Part shown: positions 8,256 through 16,476 of the stretch, piece after piece
How positions within the stretch are numbered: position 1 is the stretch's first letter
How the letters are laid out: each line of letters begins with the position of its first letter
Assembly: GCF_003970675.1 (NCBI RefSeq)
Contig: NZ_CP034562.1
Location: forward strand, 310,001-374,000
Reading direction: 5' to 3'
Source of the DNA: Flammeovirga pectinis
GTDB lineage: Bacteria; Bacteroidota; Bacteroidia; Cytophagales; Flammeovirgaceae
DNA: 64,000 nucleotides
Program-made: the position numbers and the translations under genes
Notes under the pieces: generated by a model
What the model saw: the letters and a program-made list of their open reading frames with translations, nothing else
Database searches by the model: none
What the model was told of the DNA's origin: nothing

Positions 8256-8927
8256 TTAATTTTGTAATTGTTCTAAACTCTCAATGATAGGTACTAGAAA
8301 ACTAGCACTACCTAAATACCCTCCAAGGCCGTCTAAAACGAATTGGAATGCAATACAAATAAGCATAAAACCCATAATTCTAGTAAGTGCATCTAAACCT
8401 GTAACACCAAGAAAGCGAGCTATTATAGGTGCACTTTTCATGGATAGCCAAGCAATAAAAACAACACCCAAAATACCTAGAGATATTGCAGAATACCCAG
8501 CTAAGTTATCAGATCCAGCTGCCATACTTATAACTACAGAAATAGAACCTGGTCCACTTAATGAAGGCATTGCTAATGGAGAAAAGGAAATATCATCCAT
8601 CTTCTTAGCTTCTTTTTTTGCCTCATCAGATATTTCGTCTGTTTTGCTAGGGTTTAGCATCTCAAACCCTACTTTTAAGATTATTAATCCACCGGCAACT
8701 CTAATAGCAGGAATAGAGATACCAAAAAACTCTATTAAGATAGCACCAGACCATAAGAATGTAAGTAGAATGGCAGCCATAAATAAACTAGCTTTTAGAG
8801 CTTGCTGTTGCGACCACTCTTTTGTATGTCCTTTAGTTAAGGATAAAAATAAAGGGACTGTAGCAAAAGGATTAGATATTGGCAAAAGAGCCAAAAATGT
8901 TATAATTGCTATTTCTATAGTATTCAT
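8256..8927 (-). CDS. MarC-family integral membrane protein
   Basis: The 223-aa protein has about six membrane helices and little else. The N-terminal helix pair with ALLPISNPFATVPLFLSLT and the central SPLAMPSLSGPGSIS segment (with its Pro/Gly-rich turn) are the family marks of MarC (YhgN, YchE). The length fits the family (about 200-225 aa). The function is unknown; the E. coli MarC name comes from an old and disproved link with multiple antibiotic resistance. A highly charged loop (about residues 90-115) sits between helices 3 and 4. It is separated from the DUF1254 operon upstream by 217 bp, so it probably has its own promoter. Confidence 0.88.
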   Translation of the reverse strand: MNTIEIAIITFLALLPISNPFATVPLFLSLTKGHTKEWSQQQALKASLFMAAILLTFLWSGAILIEFFGISIPAIRVAGGLIILKVGFEMLNPSKTDEISDEAKKEAKKMDDISFSPLAMPSLSGPGSISVVISMAAGSDNLAGYSAISLGILGVVFIAWLSMKSAPIIARFLGVTGLDALTRIMGFMLICIAFQFVLDGLGGYLGSASFLVPIIESLEQLQN

Positions 8928-9001
8928 AATAAAGATAAAATGATAATTTTATTAGTTGTGAATTTCAATTAAAATGAAATTGTTTAATATATTAATTAGT
9001 A

Positions 9002-9024
9002 CCATTATTAGTAGCTAATGATGG
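9002..9024. repeat. Inverted repeat in the gap upstream of marC
   Basis: CCATTATTAG, spacer TAG, CTAATGATGG: a 10-bp inverted repeat with one mismatch. It lies in the 217-bp gap between the DUF1254-like gene (ends 9145) and marC (starts 8927). It has no T run, so it is more likely an operator or an RNA 3' end structure than an intrinsic terminator. I see nothing else in this gap. Confidence 0.3.
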
Positions 9025-9144
9025 AATGTAAAATGTAGTATTTAATGAATCGATTACAGTTTATAAAAGGTGAAATTGATTAGGGAATACTTGTAGTACT
9101 CTTTATAAATCAGGTAGATTATTTCCTGTTAATTCGTTTTTTTA

Positions 9145-10017
9145 TTAGGATGTCTTTTTAGGCATATCTTCCTTATTATGAATGTAGTCAATGTATTTAA
9201 CTCTATCTTTTATTGCTTTTTCTAGAGCTTTCTTTACTGTTACTTTAGGAGTGAAAATTTTCTCTTTTTGTAAACCAATAGATAATAACATTTTTTCCAT
9301 TATTTTATCATTTTCTTGTAGTGGTTCTTCGTTTAGTAATATTGTAACTTTATCAAAATAGGACAGGTTATAGTCAGGGGTAGAGGTTATTTGTTTACCT
9401 TCCAAATTTATAAAATTTCTTTTTGGAGGGTGGCTAAATTGATCAAAAGAATACGCATGGATTTGCTTAGATAAATCAACAGCTTCTTGAAAGTTACTCT
9501 CCTTTGATGGTGTAGCCATAAGATTAATTATTATGGTATTTGATTTGAAGGAAACTACAGTATATCCATTCGGTGTTTCTCCTTTATAATCTAGAGGTGT
9601 AAATAAATACTTTCCGTTACTATCATCTATACAGCTCTTTTGCCAAATGTTTTTTGCTGAAAAAGAAAGTGATATTTCCTTTGTAGATGTTGGAATATCA
9701 ATTATAACAGGACCATTTTTAACAGAAATAAAAACAGTAGTGGATACTGTTTTTGATAAAGAATCTGTAGGTATGGATGTGTAATATATGGTATTGTAAC
9801 CTCCTCCAAGATTAAAATGACCTTCTCTATATTGCAACATACTTACCGCAGGAAAAGACCAATTAATAACCTCAAAACCTCTTTGGTAAGCAACCTGATA
9901 TTCCCAATTTATCTTGGCATTTTTTTCTTGTACATTTACGCCTTGAGCCATTATTGCTGTACTTATAAAAAATAGTAATGCAAACAATATAAAGGTGAGT
10001 TTTATAAAATTTTTCAT
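9145..10017 (-). CDS. Exported DUF1254-like protein lacking DUF1214
   Basis: The 290-aa protein has a type I signal peptide ending near IMAQ. The rest resembles the DUF1254 half of the large protein two genes upstream. Both show a central strand region followed by a 'P-x-G-Y-x-V-x-x-x-x' turn, and both end in a clearly similar helix block (SIGLQKEKIFTPK here, SIGIKKDKAFTPN there). The DUF1214 half found in that partner is absent, so this looks like a partial tandem duplicate that has diverged. Three genes (11961 down to 9145) have gaps of 10 and 5 bp and form one operon behind shared operator-promoter copy 2. The function of DUF1254 proteins is not established. Confidence 0.6.
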   Translation of the reverse strand: MKNFIKLTFILFALLFFISTAIMAQGVNVQEKNAKINWEYQVAYQRGFEVINWSFPAVSMLQYREGHFNLGGGYNTIYYTSIPTDSLSKTVSTTVFISVKNGPVIIDIPTSTKEISLSFSAKNIWQKSCIDDSNGKYLFTPLDYKGETPNGYTVVSFKSNTIIINLMATPSKESNFQEAVDLSKQIHAYSFDQFSHPPKRNFINLEGKQITSTPDYNLSYFDKVTILLNEEPLQENDKIMEKMLLSIGLQKEKIFTPKVTVKKALEKAIKDRVKYIDYIHNKEDMPKKTS

Positions 10018-10022
10018 AGCAT

Positions 10023-10436
10023 TTATTTTTCTTGCATTATTGATATTAGCTTATCGTTTTCAAAAAATAGATAAACAGTTTTTTTAACGATAGATTGGTA
10101 TTCTAATAGTATATATTTTCCCCAAGTACCTTCAATATTACGTTCTCTATTCGGTAACTTTAGAATACTTTTTACTTCTGAAGTTGACATACCAAGGGCT
10201 AATTTTTTCTTTGATTTATTTTTTTCCTTATTTTTATCAATTTTATTGATATGTACCGTCTTTAGCTTTCCATTTTCAATTTTTTGAACTTTTAGAAATA
10301 CATTTCGTTTATCGGCACCTGTGATAATATATTTTTCATTTTTTATTGATACAGTATCTTTTACTGCCAATTGTTGGGCATTTGTTATTGTAGCAACCCC
10401 TAACAATAGTAAAAATAGTGACATTAATTTTTTCAT
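10023..10436 (-). CDS. Small exported protein with a SmpA/OmlA (BamE)-like end
   Basis: The 137-aa protein has a signal peptide ending at TNAQ. It then has a lysine-rich stretch (about 60-75). The C-terminal segment, with LGMSTSEVKSILKLPNRE, follows the G-M-S-x-x-E-V-x-x-x-L-x-x-P pattern of SmpA/OmlA domains, and a beta hairpin (YLFFENDKLISI) follows. BamE itself is a lipoprotein of the outer-membrane assembly machine; this protein has no lipobox Cys, so only the fold is suggested. It sits between two DUF1254 genes with gaps of 10 and 5 bp and is surely co-transcribed with them. Confidence 0.55.
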   Translation of the reverse strand: MKKLMSLFLLLLGVATITNAQQLAVKDTVSIKNEKYIITGADKRNVFLKVQKIENGKLKTVHINKIDKNKEKNKSKKKLALGMSTSEVKSILKLPNRERNIEGTWGKYILLEYQSIVKKTVYLFFENDKLISIMQEK

Positions 10437-10446
10437 AGATATAGAT

Positions 10447-11961
10447 TTATTTGTTGTTTGATAATGTGAGATCTCCTGGAATCCATGATTTATTAAACCA
10501 TCTATCCGTTGGATTATTTATTCTGAGAATGGTATAAAAACCGTTGTTAGGTATAGTCTGAATCCAATTTTCTAGTTTTCCTTTCGGAGCTTTTGGACCA
10601 AACCATAAGGTGTAAGAACCGTCTTTATTTGATTTAATATTTTCTTTTTGACTGTCAATCCCAGCAGTTAACTGATTTGTTTCTAGTAAAGAGCGTGTAT
10701 GATTATCGTAAACAATAACAGACCAATTATTTTCTGTAGGAATGTTAGCAGGTAATGTTAATGTATATGTTTTACCACCATCAAAATGGTTACTGGCTAC
10801 ATCTGTAGCACTTATAGCATATACAGCATTAGCAAATTTATTTGTATTTCCTGCTGTAAGAAAATGATACATTGGCAGGTCGTCTATTAAACACTTAGTA
10901 TTCTCAGTATTATTAAGGTCTTTAAGAATACCTGTAAACCACTGCCTCTTTTCAGGATATAGAAATGCTTCTTTATCTCTAGCATTAATGACGTTTGCTC
11001 TTACATAAGCATTACCTATCGCAGCCCCTTCTTTAAATATTGTTTGCATACGCTTATTGGGAGTAAACGCTTTGTCTTTTTTTATACCAATAGAGGCAAA
11101 TAGACGTACAAGTTCAGCATCAAAAGAAGTCTCTGATTCATATTGAACCATAGCATTTAATTCTGTAAAAAAGTCTTCGTTGTTAGCATGTACAGTATTA
11201 ATATACAAGCCATTAGCATCAATAAATTTTTGAAAAGAAGGAATGTTAGCTTTAGATAGAGGATACATTTTACACCCTTCTTTTAATAGCTGTATAGCCT
11301 CTGTGGAACTATTGTTTTCTTCAAGTAATCTTAGAAAGATCCAATTTCTATAGCTTTTTGATTTACTTACTTTATATCCTTTAGGAATTGAACCTGTATA
11401 ATCTGGTCCTACAAATAGATATTTAATGTTCTGTTCTTGTCCCGAAATGTTCATATCAAGAACATGACTCATGAATGCATCGTTAACCGTACCAATAATT
11501 TTAGGGTTTATCTCAACAATCCAAGGCTCTACTTTTAAATTTAATTCTCCTAAAGCATAAGAAGTTGTTCTATTTGGAGTTAAGGCAATAAACCGGGCAT
11601 CATTAAAGTTTGTTGTTAGTAATAAATCACCAGGGGTAGTACCAGCATCTTTTATTCCTTCAAGTATTGCATAAGTAGAAGCTATAGTTATACCCTTAGT
11701 AAAGGACTGAGTAACTTTAGAAAGATCCATAAAGTAACGTACTTTATCAATGGTCTCTTCTGTTGGTAATGCATGTTTGAAATTTAGATCACCGATTAGA
11801 TTAGTTGTAACTAAATCAGGTATTAATATTTTATCAGGAACATTGGCTTTGTATGTTAAACCTTCGTTTTCGTCATTAGGTTTATCTCTGAAAGGTGATC
11901 CACTTTCAAAAGCAAAAACTGTCATTAACATAATCGATATACCAATCGCAACTACATCCAT
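10447..11961 (-). CDS. DUF1254/DUF1214 exported protein
   Basis: The 504-aa protein has an N-terminal membrane or signal segment (residues 4-18). A DUF1254 domain follows (about 60-190). Its C-terminal DUF1214 domain (about 385-500) carries the family pattern: the W-S-V-I-V-Y-D strand, a 'N-K-D-G-S-Y-T-L-W-F-G-P-K-A-P-K-G' turn, 'N-W-I-Q-T', and a final 'R-W-F-N-K-S-W-I-P-G-D' motif. Such proteins occur widely in bacteria with no assigned biochemical role. It is the first gene of a three-gene operon. Its promoter (11992-12044) carries the palindrome shared with the SecA-paralogue operon, which suggests a common signal. The 5' leader would be only about 25 nt. Confidence 0.85.
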   Translation of the reverse strand: MDVVAIGISIMLMTVFAFESGSPFRDKPNDENEGLTYKANVPDKILIPDLVTTNLIGDLNFKHALPTEETIDKVRYFMDLSKVTQSFTKGITIASTYAILEGIKDAGTTPGDLLLTTNFNDARFIALTPNRTTSYALGELNLKVEPWIVEINPKIIGTVNDAFMSHVLDMNISGQEQNIKYLFVGPDYTGSIPKGYKVSKSKSYRNWIFLRLLEENNSSTEAIQLLKEGCKMYPLSKANIPSFQKFIDANGLYINTVHANNEDFFTELNAMVQYESETSFDAELVRLFASIGIKKDKAFTPNKRMQTIFKEGAAIGNAYVRANVINARDKEAFLYPEKRQWFTGILKDLNNTENTKCLIDDLPMYHFLTAGNTNKFANAVYAISATDVASNHFDGGKTYTLTLPANIPTENNWSVIVYDNHTRSLLETNQLTAGIDSQKENIKSNKDGSYTLWFGPKAPKGKLENWIQTIPNNGFYTILRINNPTDRWFNKSWIPGDLTLSNNK

Positions 11962-11991
11962 TTTATTTAAGATTTTTATTTTTTCTTAAAA

Positions 11992-12044
11992 CAAATGTAG
12001 AGGAGTTATCTCTTTTATATTAGTTAAATACCGTATTATACGGT
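11992..12044 (-). promoter_or_regulatory. Shared operator-promoter, copy 2 (DUF1254 operon)
   Basis: On the - strand: ACCGTATAATACGGT (12044-12030), A, TTTAAC (12028-12023), then TACATTTG (11999-11992) with the same 29-nt spacing as the other copies. The palindrome is perfect over its 15 bp in the outer six positions. The predicted start is about 25 nt before the ATG at 11961. Confidence 0.8.
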
Positions 12045-12105
12045 GAACTGATAGAGGTATTATTAGCTACTTTGGTGAGGTATTGTTGTTAGAGAAATCG
12101 ATTGT

Positions 12106-12122
12106 TACTATTAGTAATAGTA
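12106..12122. repeat. 17-bp palindrome
   Basis: TACTATTA-G-TAATAGTA, a perfect 8-bp inverted repeat with a single-base spacer. It lies in the 321-bp gap between the T9SS propeller gene and the DUF1254 operon, about 62 bp upstream of the shared operator. It may be a second regulator site for the same promoter. Confidence 0.35.
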
Positions 12123-12139
12123 GCTATAAAGTAAACAAT

Positions 12140-12176
12140 GGAACGATTATAATTTTAGATAAATTACAATTGTTCC
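12140..12176 (-). repeat. Long hairpin downstream of the T9SS propeller gene
   Basis: Two 16-nt arms (12140-12155 and 12161-12176) pair in all but one position, with one G-T wobble and a 5-nt loop. It lies about 107 bp past the stop at 12283 on the same strand. It has no T run, so it may be an RNA 3'-end stabiliser rather than an intrinsic terminator. Confidence 0.4.
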
Positions 12177-12282
12177 ACGGTTTGTTATATGTTCCCCAAT
12201 AAAATTAACTTATACTTTTTATTGAATCTGAGATTGAATAAAAGTTGCTATTTTATACTAATTTTTTGAATAGAATTTAAAT

Positions 12283-14172
12283 TTAATCTTTTGCTACAAT
12301 TATTTTAACTGTTTTCTTATAGGTTTTAAGATAATGTAATCCCGATTTTAAGTTAGATAAATTTATTACATCATTTTGTTGTAATAATGTACCCCTTAAT
12401 TCTATTTGTCCTAAAGCGTTAATTATTTGATAATTAATATCTTGTGATGCATTATGTTCTATAGTCAAAGTATTTCTAGAAGGATTCGGGTAGTAACTTA
12501 GAATAAACTCATTGGTAGATTCCTTTTGTATCGAAATGCTATTAGAATAGGTATATTGTCTATCAAAATCAGTTTGCTTTAATCTGTAATATGATTTTTT
12601 AGAAAAAGGAGTTGTATCTACAGTTGTATATTTTAAAGTGGTAGAAGAGTTTCCTGCCCCTTTAATTGTCTCTATTATTTGCCAATTTTTACCATCTTTA
12701 GAACGTTCTAATGTAAAAAAGTCGTTATTGATTTCTGAAGCTGTTTCCCAAGTAAATAGTACTTGATTATTTTCTAAACTCCCCGTAAAACTTAAAAGTT
12801 CTATGGGTAGATCGTCAGAATTACTAAATTTAGTAGTAAATATACTCCAAGCAGAACGTTCAGCGTCAATACTTGTACCATTAAAATCGGCATCTTCTTT
12901 AAATTGACCTGAAATAATAATGTCACCACCACTGTTAATAGATATTGATTGTGTTTCTAGTGTGCCTGTTGGAGAAGAAGAAGACCTTGTCCATTCTTGA
13001 TTGCCATCTGAATCAAGTTTCACAATAGTATTATCAGTTGTAAGATATACGTCATCTAATTGGTCTACAACAGTAGCAACTCCTGATTGATCTCCAGATC
13101 CTCCATACGATTCTAGCCAAATTAATGTTCCGGCAGAGTTATATTTAGCAATAAATGCATCATTATCATTACTTGTATTTACAGTGTTTATTGTTCCGTT
13201 ATAATAACCAGTAATATAGAAGTTGTCATTAGAATCAACAATAATACCATTTCCACTTGCTGTTCCTGTATTTGTTGTAGACTTAAACCATTGTAATTCA
13301 CCGTCATAATTGAATTTGGTGATAAAAATATCACTACTGCCACTTGTGAAATCAGTGAGGGTTATATTAGTATCAGAATAGTCATTACTAACTCCATCTG
13401 TAGCTGTTTTAATTTTTGATTGTGAAGTGTTTATAGACCCGGTAATATATATATTATCATTAGAATCGGTACTGAGAGATTTTGCACCTATTGTTGCATA
13501 ATATTCAATACTTCCTATCCATGTAGCAGTACCATCAGAATCAAATTTAGCAACAAAAAGACTTTGAGTACTTCCAGAAATTGATAACCCTTCACAACTT
13601 ATTGTTCCTGCGGCATAAGAACCAGTTACTACGATATTTCCAGAAGTATCAATTGTAACGGATTCTCCTTTTATACTACTTGTACCCTTTATTTCTTTTA
13701 CCCATTGGAACACACCACTAGAGTTGTACTTTACAATAAAAGTATCTTGCTGCCCTGAAGTTGTTATTGTATTTGCCCCGTCAAAGTTAGCTGAGTCTTC
13801 ATAATACCCTACTAAATAAATATTTCCAGAGCCGTCTGTTTTAATAGATCGAATATAATCATGGCTATCTTTTCCTCCTAGACTTTCCATCCAGAGTACT
13901 ACTCCATCTGTATCGTATTTAATAATAAATCCATCATAACCAATACCTTCTTCTGCTGAAATACTTTCACTGCCTGCAACAAAAGTTTCACCTGAACTTG
14001 TTCCATAATAACCTACATTATATGTATTTCCAGAGTTATCTGTTGTATTGAAAGTACCATAAGCGTTTGTACTAAGCGTTGTTTCTGCAAACTGAGCCCA
14101 TTCAGTACTTGGTTGTCCGAATAAAGCGAAATGAATATTTATAAAAAGTGATAATAAGAATAATCTCTTCAT
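12283..14172 (-). CDS. T9SS-secreted beta-propeller protein
   Basis: The 629-aa protein has a signal peptide (MKRLFLLSLFINIHFALFGQ). About eight repeats of 45-55 aa follow, each with patterns like 'D-S-x-G-N-I-Y-L/V-x-G-x-Y' and 'F-I-V/T-K-Y/F-N/D-S-D/S-G', typical of SBBP-type beta-propeller proteins. A fibronectin-like strand region (about 455-540, PIELLSFTGSLENNQVLFTW) precedes a type A sorting domain from about 555 (YYPNPSRNTLTIEH to the end). The T9SS would carry it across the outer membrane and anchor or release it. It lies between the wHTH-TPR regulator and the DUF1254 operon on the same strand. Ligand and role are unknown. Confidence 0.87.
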   Translation of the reverse strand: MKRLFLLSLFINIHFALFGQPSTEWAQFAETTLSTNAYGTFNTTDNSGNTYNVGYYGTSSGETFVAGSESISAEEGIGYDGFIIKYDTDGVVLWMESLGGKDSHDYIRSIKTDGSGNIYLVGYYEDSANFDGANTITTSGQQDTFIVKYNSSGVFQWVKEIKGTSSIKGESVTIDTSGNIVVTGSYAAGTISCEGLSISGSTQSLFVAKFDSDGTATWIGSIEYYATIGAKSLSTDSNDNIYITGSINTSQSKIKTATDGVSNDYSDTNITLTDFTSGSSDIFITKFNYDGELQWFKSTTNTGTASGNGIIVDSNDNFYITGYYNGTINTVNTSNDNDAFIAKYNSAGTLIWLESYGGSGDQSGVATVVDQLDDVYLTTDNTIVKLDSDGNQEWTRSSSSPTGTLETQSISINSGGDIIISGQFKEDADFNGTSIDAERSAWSIFTTKFSNSDDLPIELLSFTGSLENNQVLFTWETASEINNDFFTLERSKDGKNWQIIETIKGAGNSSTTLKYTTVDTTPFSKKSYYRLKQTDFDRQYTYSNSISIQKESTNEFILSYYPNPSRNTLTIEHNASQDINYQIINALGQIELRGTLLQQNDVINLSNLKSGLHYLKTYKKTVKIIVAKD

Positions 14173-14315
14173 GATAATAGCTATATAGATAGTAGTTAAG
14201 TTGTAGAAAGGGTATTATTTACAGAATATTATTTTTAGGTCTATATTTACATACAGCTATAACAAAGTAGATAAGTTAATAGTTCTCATTATATGGATTG
14301 TTTGATAAAGAAAAA

Positions 14316-15881
14316 TCACATAGATAACCCAGCTTTATTTAATCCAGAAATTATATGTTCTACGAGTACATTTTCTTTTAATAATTTACTCATAAATGCA
14401 CGTCCATTTTTTTGGAAATCGGGGTCTAATTCTAATAATAATCTAATATGTTCTTTAGCAATATCAACTTTATTAAGTTGGCCAAAGATGGCAGATTTTA
14501 GAATTGATTCCCAGATTAAACCAGGTACATGGTATTTATTTACTTCTTCTAAAGCTAAATTGTAATCAAATTTTCTATAATGATATAATGTAGTTACACC
14601 ATAAATGTATAACGGGAAATTAATGTTTTTCTTAATAATTTCATCAACCATTTCTTTGCCTTGTTCCCACTCTCCATAAAAGCTTAGACATAAAGCATAT
14701 GTACCAAGTCTAATAGGGCTACTAGGTGTATATTCTAAATGCTTATTTGTTAATTGGATAAACCTATCTCTCTCATTATGGTAAAATGTTTTGTTTAATA
14801 AAGCTATTTGAGCAAGGTGATTTTGTGGATCAATTTTATAAGCTGTTTCAGCCAATTCTCCACTTCTTCTAAAATAGTCTTCAGCCTCTTTTTCTGATCT
14901 AACATATTTTCGTCTGAATAATAATGATTGTATAGATAATAAAGTAGCGGAAGTAGGGGATTTCTGTAGATAACTAGCCACATCTGCTTCTAGTTTTTTC
15001 TCTAAGTTGGGAGATAATGTATTTACAAAATGATAATATTTAAGTGTAATATCATATTCATTGACTTCATAATTTTGCTTTAGATTTATTGCTTCATTTA
15101 TTTTCTGATTAATAATGCCATACTCTGCACCAATCTTATTAGCGATAAAACTAGATATGTTTTCTTGAATTTGAAAGATATTATCAGAAGCTAAATTAAT
15201 TTTAATCTTTTCATTACTAAGGTTAATATCAGTAGTAAGGTCTTTTAATCGAATAAACAATTGTACTTGTTTACCAAAACTGGTTAAGTCTCCTTCAATA
15301 AGATAACGTATGTTTTGTTTTTTAATTTCTTGTAATTTATCAAATGAAGAGGAGATATTATTCGGAATGTAACCTACAACATCCAAATGATCATATTTAG
15401 TTAGTTCATAAGAAATTTCTTGTGCTAACCCTTGTGCAAAATAGTTAAGTTCTTTGTTTTCTGATAAAATAGAAAAAGGCAAAACAGTTACTGTCATATT
15501 ATGCTTTTGAGAAAGTAATGTTTTCTCTTCTTTCACCTGATTATCAAATGTAATTTTTGGTATATACCTTCCTTTTGGAATTTCAATTATCACAGTATCC
15601 TCTTTTCCTTCATCTAGGTAATACTCCTTAATTAATCGTCTTAATCTACCTGCATGGATTCTAACTAAAGCATTCTGATCTGGATCAAAATTATCGTTCT
15701 GATTAAATACATCAATACCTATAGAATACCCTTTTAGTTGCTTTTCTCTACCCTCAATATATTCTGTAACAACATGAGCAAGAAACTTTTGTAATAAAGG
15801 TTTACTCTTAAATTCTGTAGTATTTATAATCTTTTCTAATTGGTTTTCAATTAGGTCTTTTTTCTTAGACAGGTCTTCCAT
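14316..15881 (-). CDS. Winged-helix / TolB-like / TPR transcription regulator
   Basis: The 521-aa protein has no signal peptide. Residues about 10-115 match the helical DNA-binding-like module found in front of TPR and adenylate-cyclase regulators: LKGYSIGIDVF, FDPDQNALVRIHAGRLRRLI and IEIPKGRYIP. Residues about 130-260 match the TolB-like domain of CadC/cyclase-type proteins (VTVLPFSILSE, YFAQGLAQEISYEL, IRYLIEGDL). From about 300 onward there are TPR-like helical pairs. I see no catalytic cyclase domain and no membrane helix. The gene is divergent from the SecA-paralogue operon, whose promoter carries a palindrome present three times near this gene, so it is the best candidate regulator of that set. 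Binding is not shown by sequence. Confidence 0.75.
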   Translation of the reverse strand: MEDLSKKKDLIENQLEKIINTTEFKSKPLLQKFLAHVVTEYIEGREKQLKGYSIGIDVFNQNDNFDPDQNALVRIHAGRLRRLIKEYYLDEGKEDTVIIEIPKGRYIPKITFDNQVKEEKTLLSQKHNMTVTVLPFSILSENKELNYFAQGLAQEISYELTKYDHLDVVGYIPNNISSSFDKLQEIKKQNIRYLIEGDLTSFGKQVQLFIRLKDLTTDINLSNEKIKINLASDNIFQIQENISSFIANKIGAEYGIINQKINEAINLKQNYEVNEYDITLKYYHFVNTLSPNLEKKLEADVASYLQKSPTSATLLSIQSLLFRRKYVRSEKEAEDYFRRSGELAETAYKIDPQNHLAQIALLNKTFYHNERDRFIQLTNKHLEYTPSSPIRLGTYALCLSFYGEWEQGKEMVDEIIKKNINFPLYIYGVTTLYHYRKFDYNLALEEVNKYHVPGLIWESILKSAIFGQLNKVDIAKEHIRLLLELDPDFQKNGRAFMSKLLKENVLVEHIISGLNKAGLSM

Positions 15882-16120
15882 ATAGGTATTTTTTACAGCT
15901 TAATATGCTAAATAACTGATGTGAAAATAAGTAAGTAGTATAGCTTTAAAACGATTTTTAATTAAATATGTTGGGGTATTGGTAGTGCTACAAATAATAT
16001 AAATAAATAATTATGAAGTATTAATAACTCATTTAGAAAAACACAATAAAATAGTTTAAATACATAGAAAAATTATAACAGGCCTAGTGTTTTTTTTATA
16101 AAAGATGGAAATTTATTTTA

Positions 16121-16173
16121 ACCGTAAAACACGGTGTTTAACTAACATATAATAGAACGAATATATAGTTTTG
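16121..16173 (+). promoter_or_regulatory. Shared operator-promoter, copy 3 (SecA-paralogue operon)
   Basis: ACCGTAAAACACGGT (16121-16135), G, TTTAAC (16137-16142), then TAGTTTTG (16166-16173), again 29 nt from TTTAAC to the -7 element. The predicted start lies about 15 nt before the ATG at 16194. The remaining 312-bp spacer toward the regulator gene (15882-16120) is AT-rich and shows no second copy, so autoregulation through this site would act over about 240 bp. Confidence 0.8.
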
Positions 16174-16193
16174 TAGCTCAATAATTAAGGAAT

Positions 16194-16436
16194 ATGAAAA
16201 GAAATAATACTGAACTGATAGAATCCCTTAATAATGAATTTAGATTAATAGATTCTTTACTCAGAAAGTTATCTCTCAAAGAAGAAATATTCTCTGAATT
16301 GATGGAAGATTACTTCAAGTGCCTCACAGAAATTGATTATATAAATCAGCTAGGTAAAGAAGCTATTTACAATCAGTACAATGATACTTTATTCGATTTG
16401 AGAATTGAAATTTTAATAAAAATACAATCTTTGTAA
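16194..16436 (+). CDS. 80-aa helical protein preceding the SecA paralogue
   Basis: The protein is acidic and predicted to be almost wholly alpha-helical, with heptad-like Leu/Ile spacing (LNNEFRLIDSLLRKLSLKEE). It has no signal peptide or membrane segment and matches no family that I recognise. It starts directly behind the shared operator-promoter copy 3, and the SecA-like gene follows after 40 bp, so the two are co-transcribed. A role as a small partner, adaptor or chaperone of the SecA paralogue is a reasonable guess and no more. An AAGGA lies 5-6 nt before the ATG, which is unusual for this phylum. Confidence 0.65.
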   Translation: MKRNNTELIESLNNEFRLIDSLLRKLSLKEEIFSELMEDYFKCLTEIDYINQLGKEAIYNQYNDTLFDLRIEILIKIQSL

Positions 16437-16476
16437 CGTATTCTTAATATCGTTACATATAAATATATTATTTAAA

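Noticed and set aside
8284-8943. A 219-codon frame on the + strand opposite marC
   Set aside because: It mirrors the MarC gene, has no domain sense and many Lys/Ile/Pro typical of antisense frames; MarC has clear family motifs.
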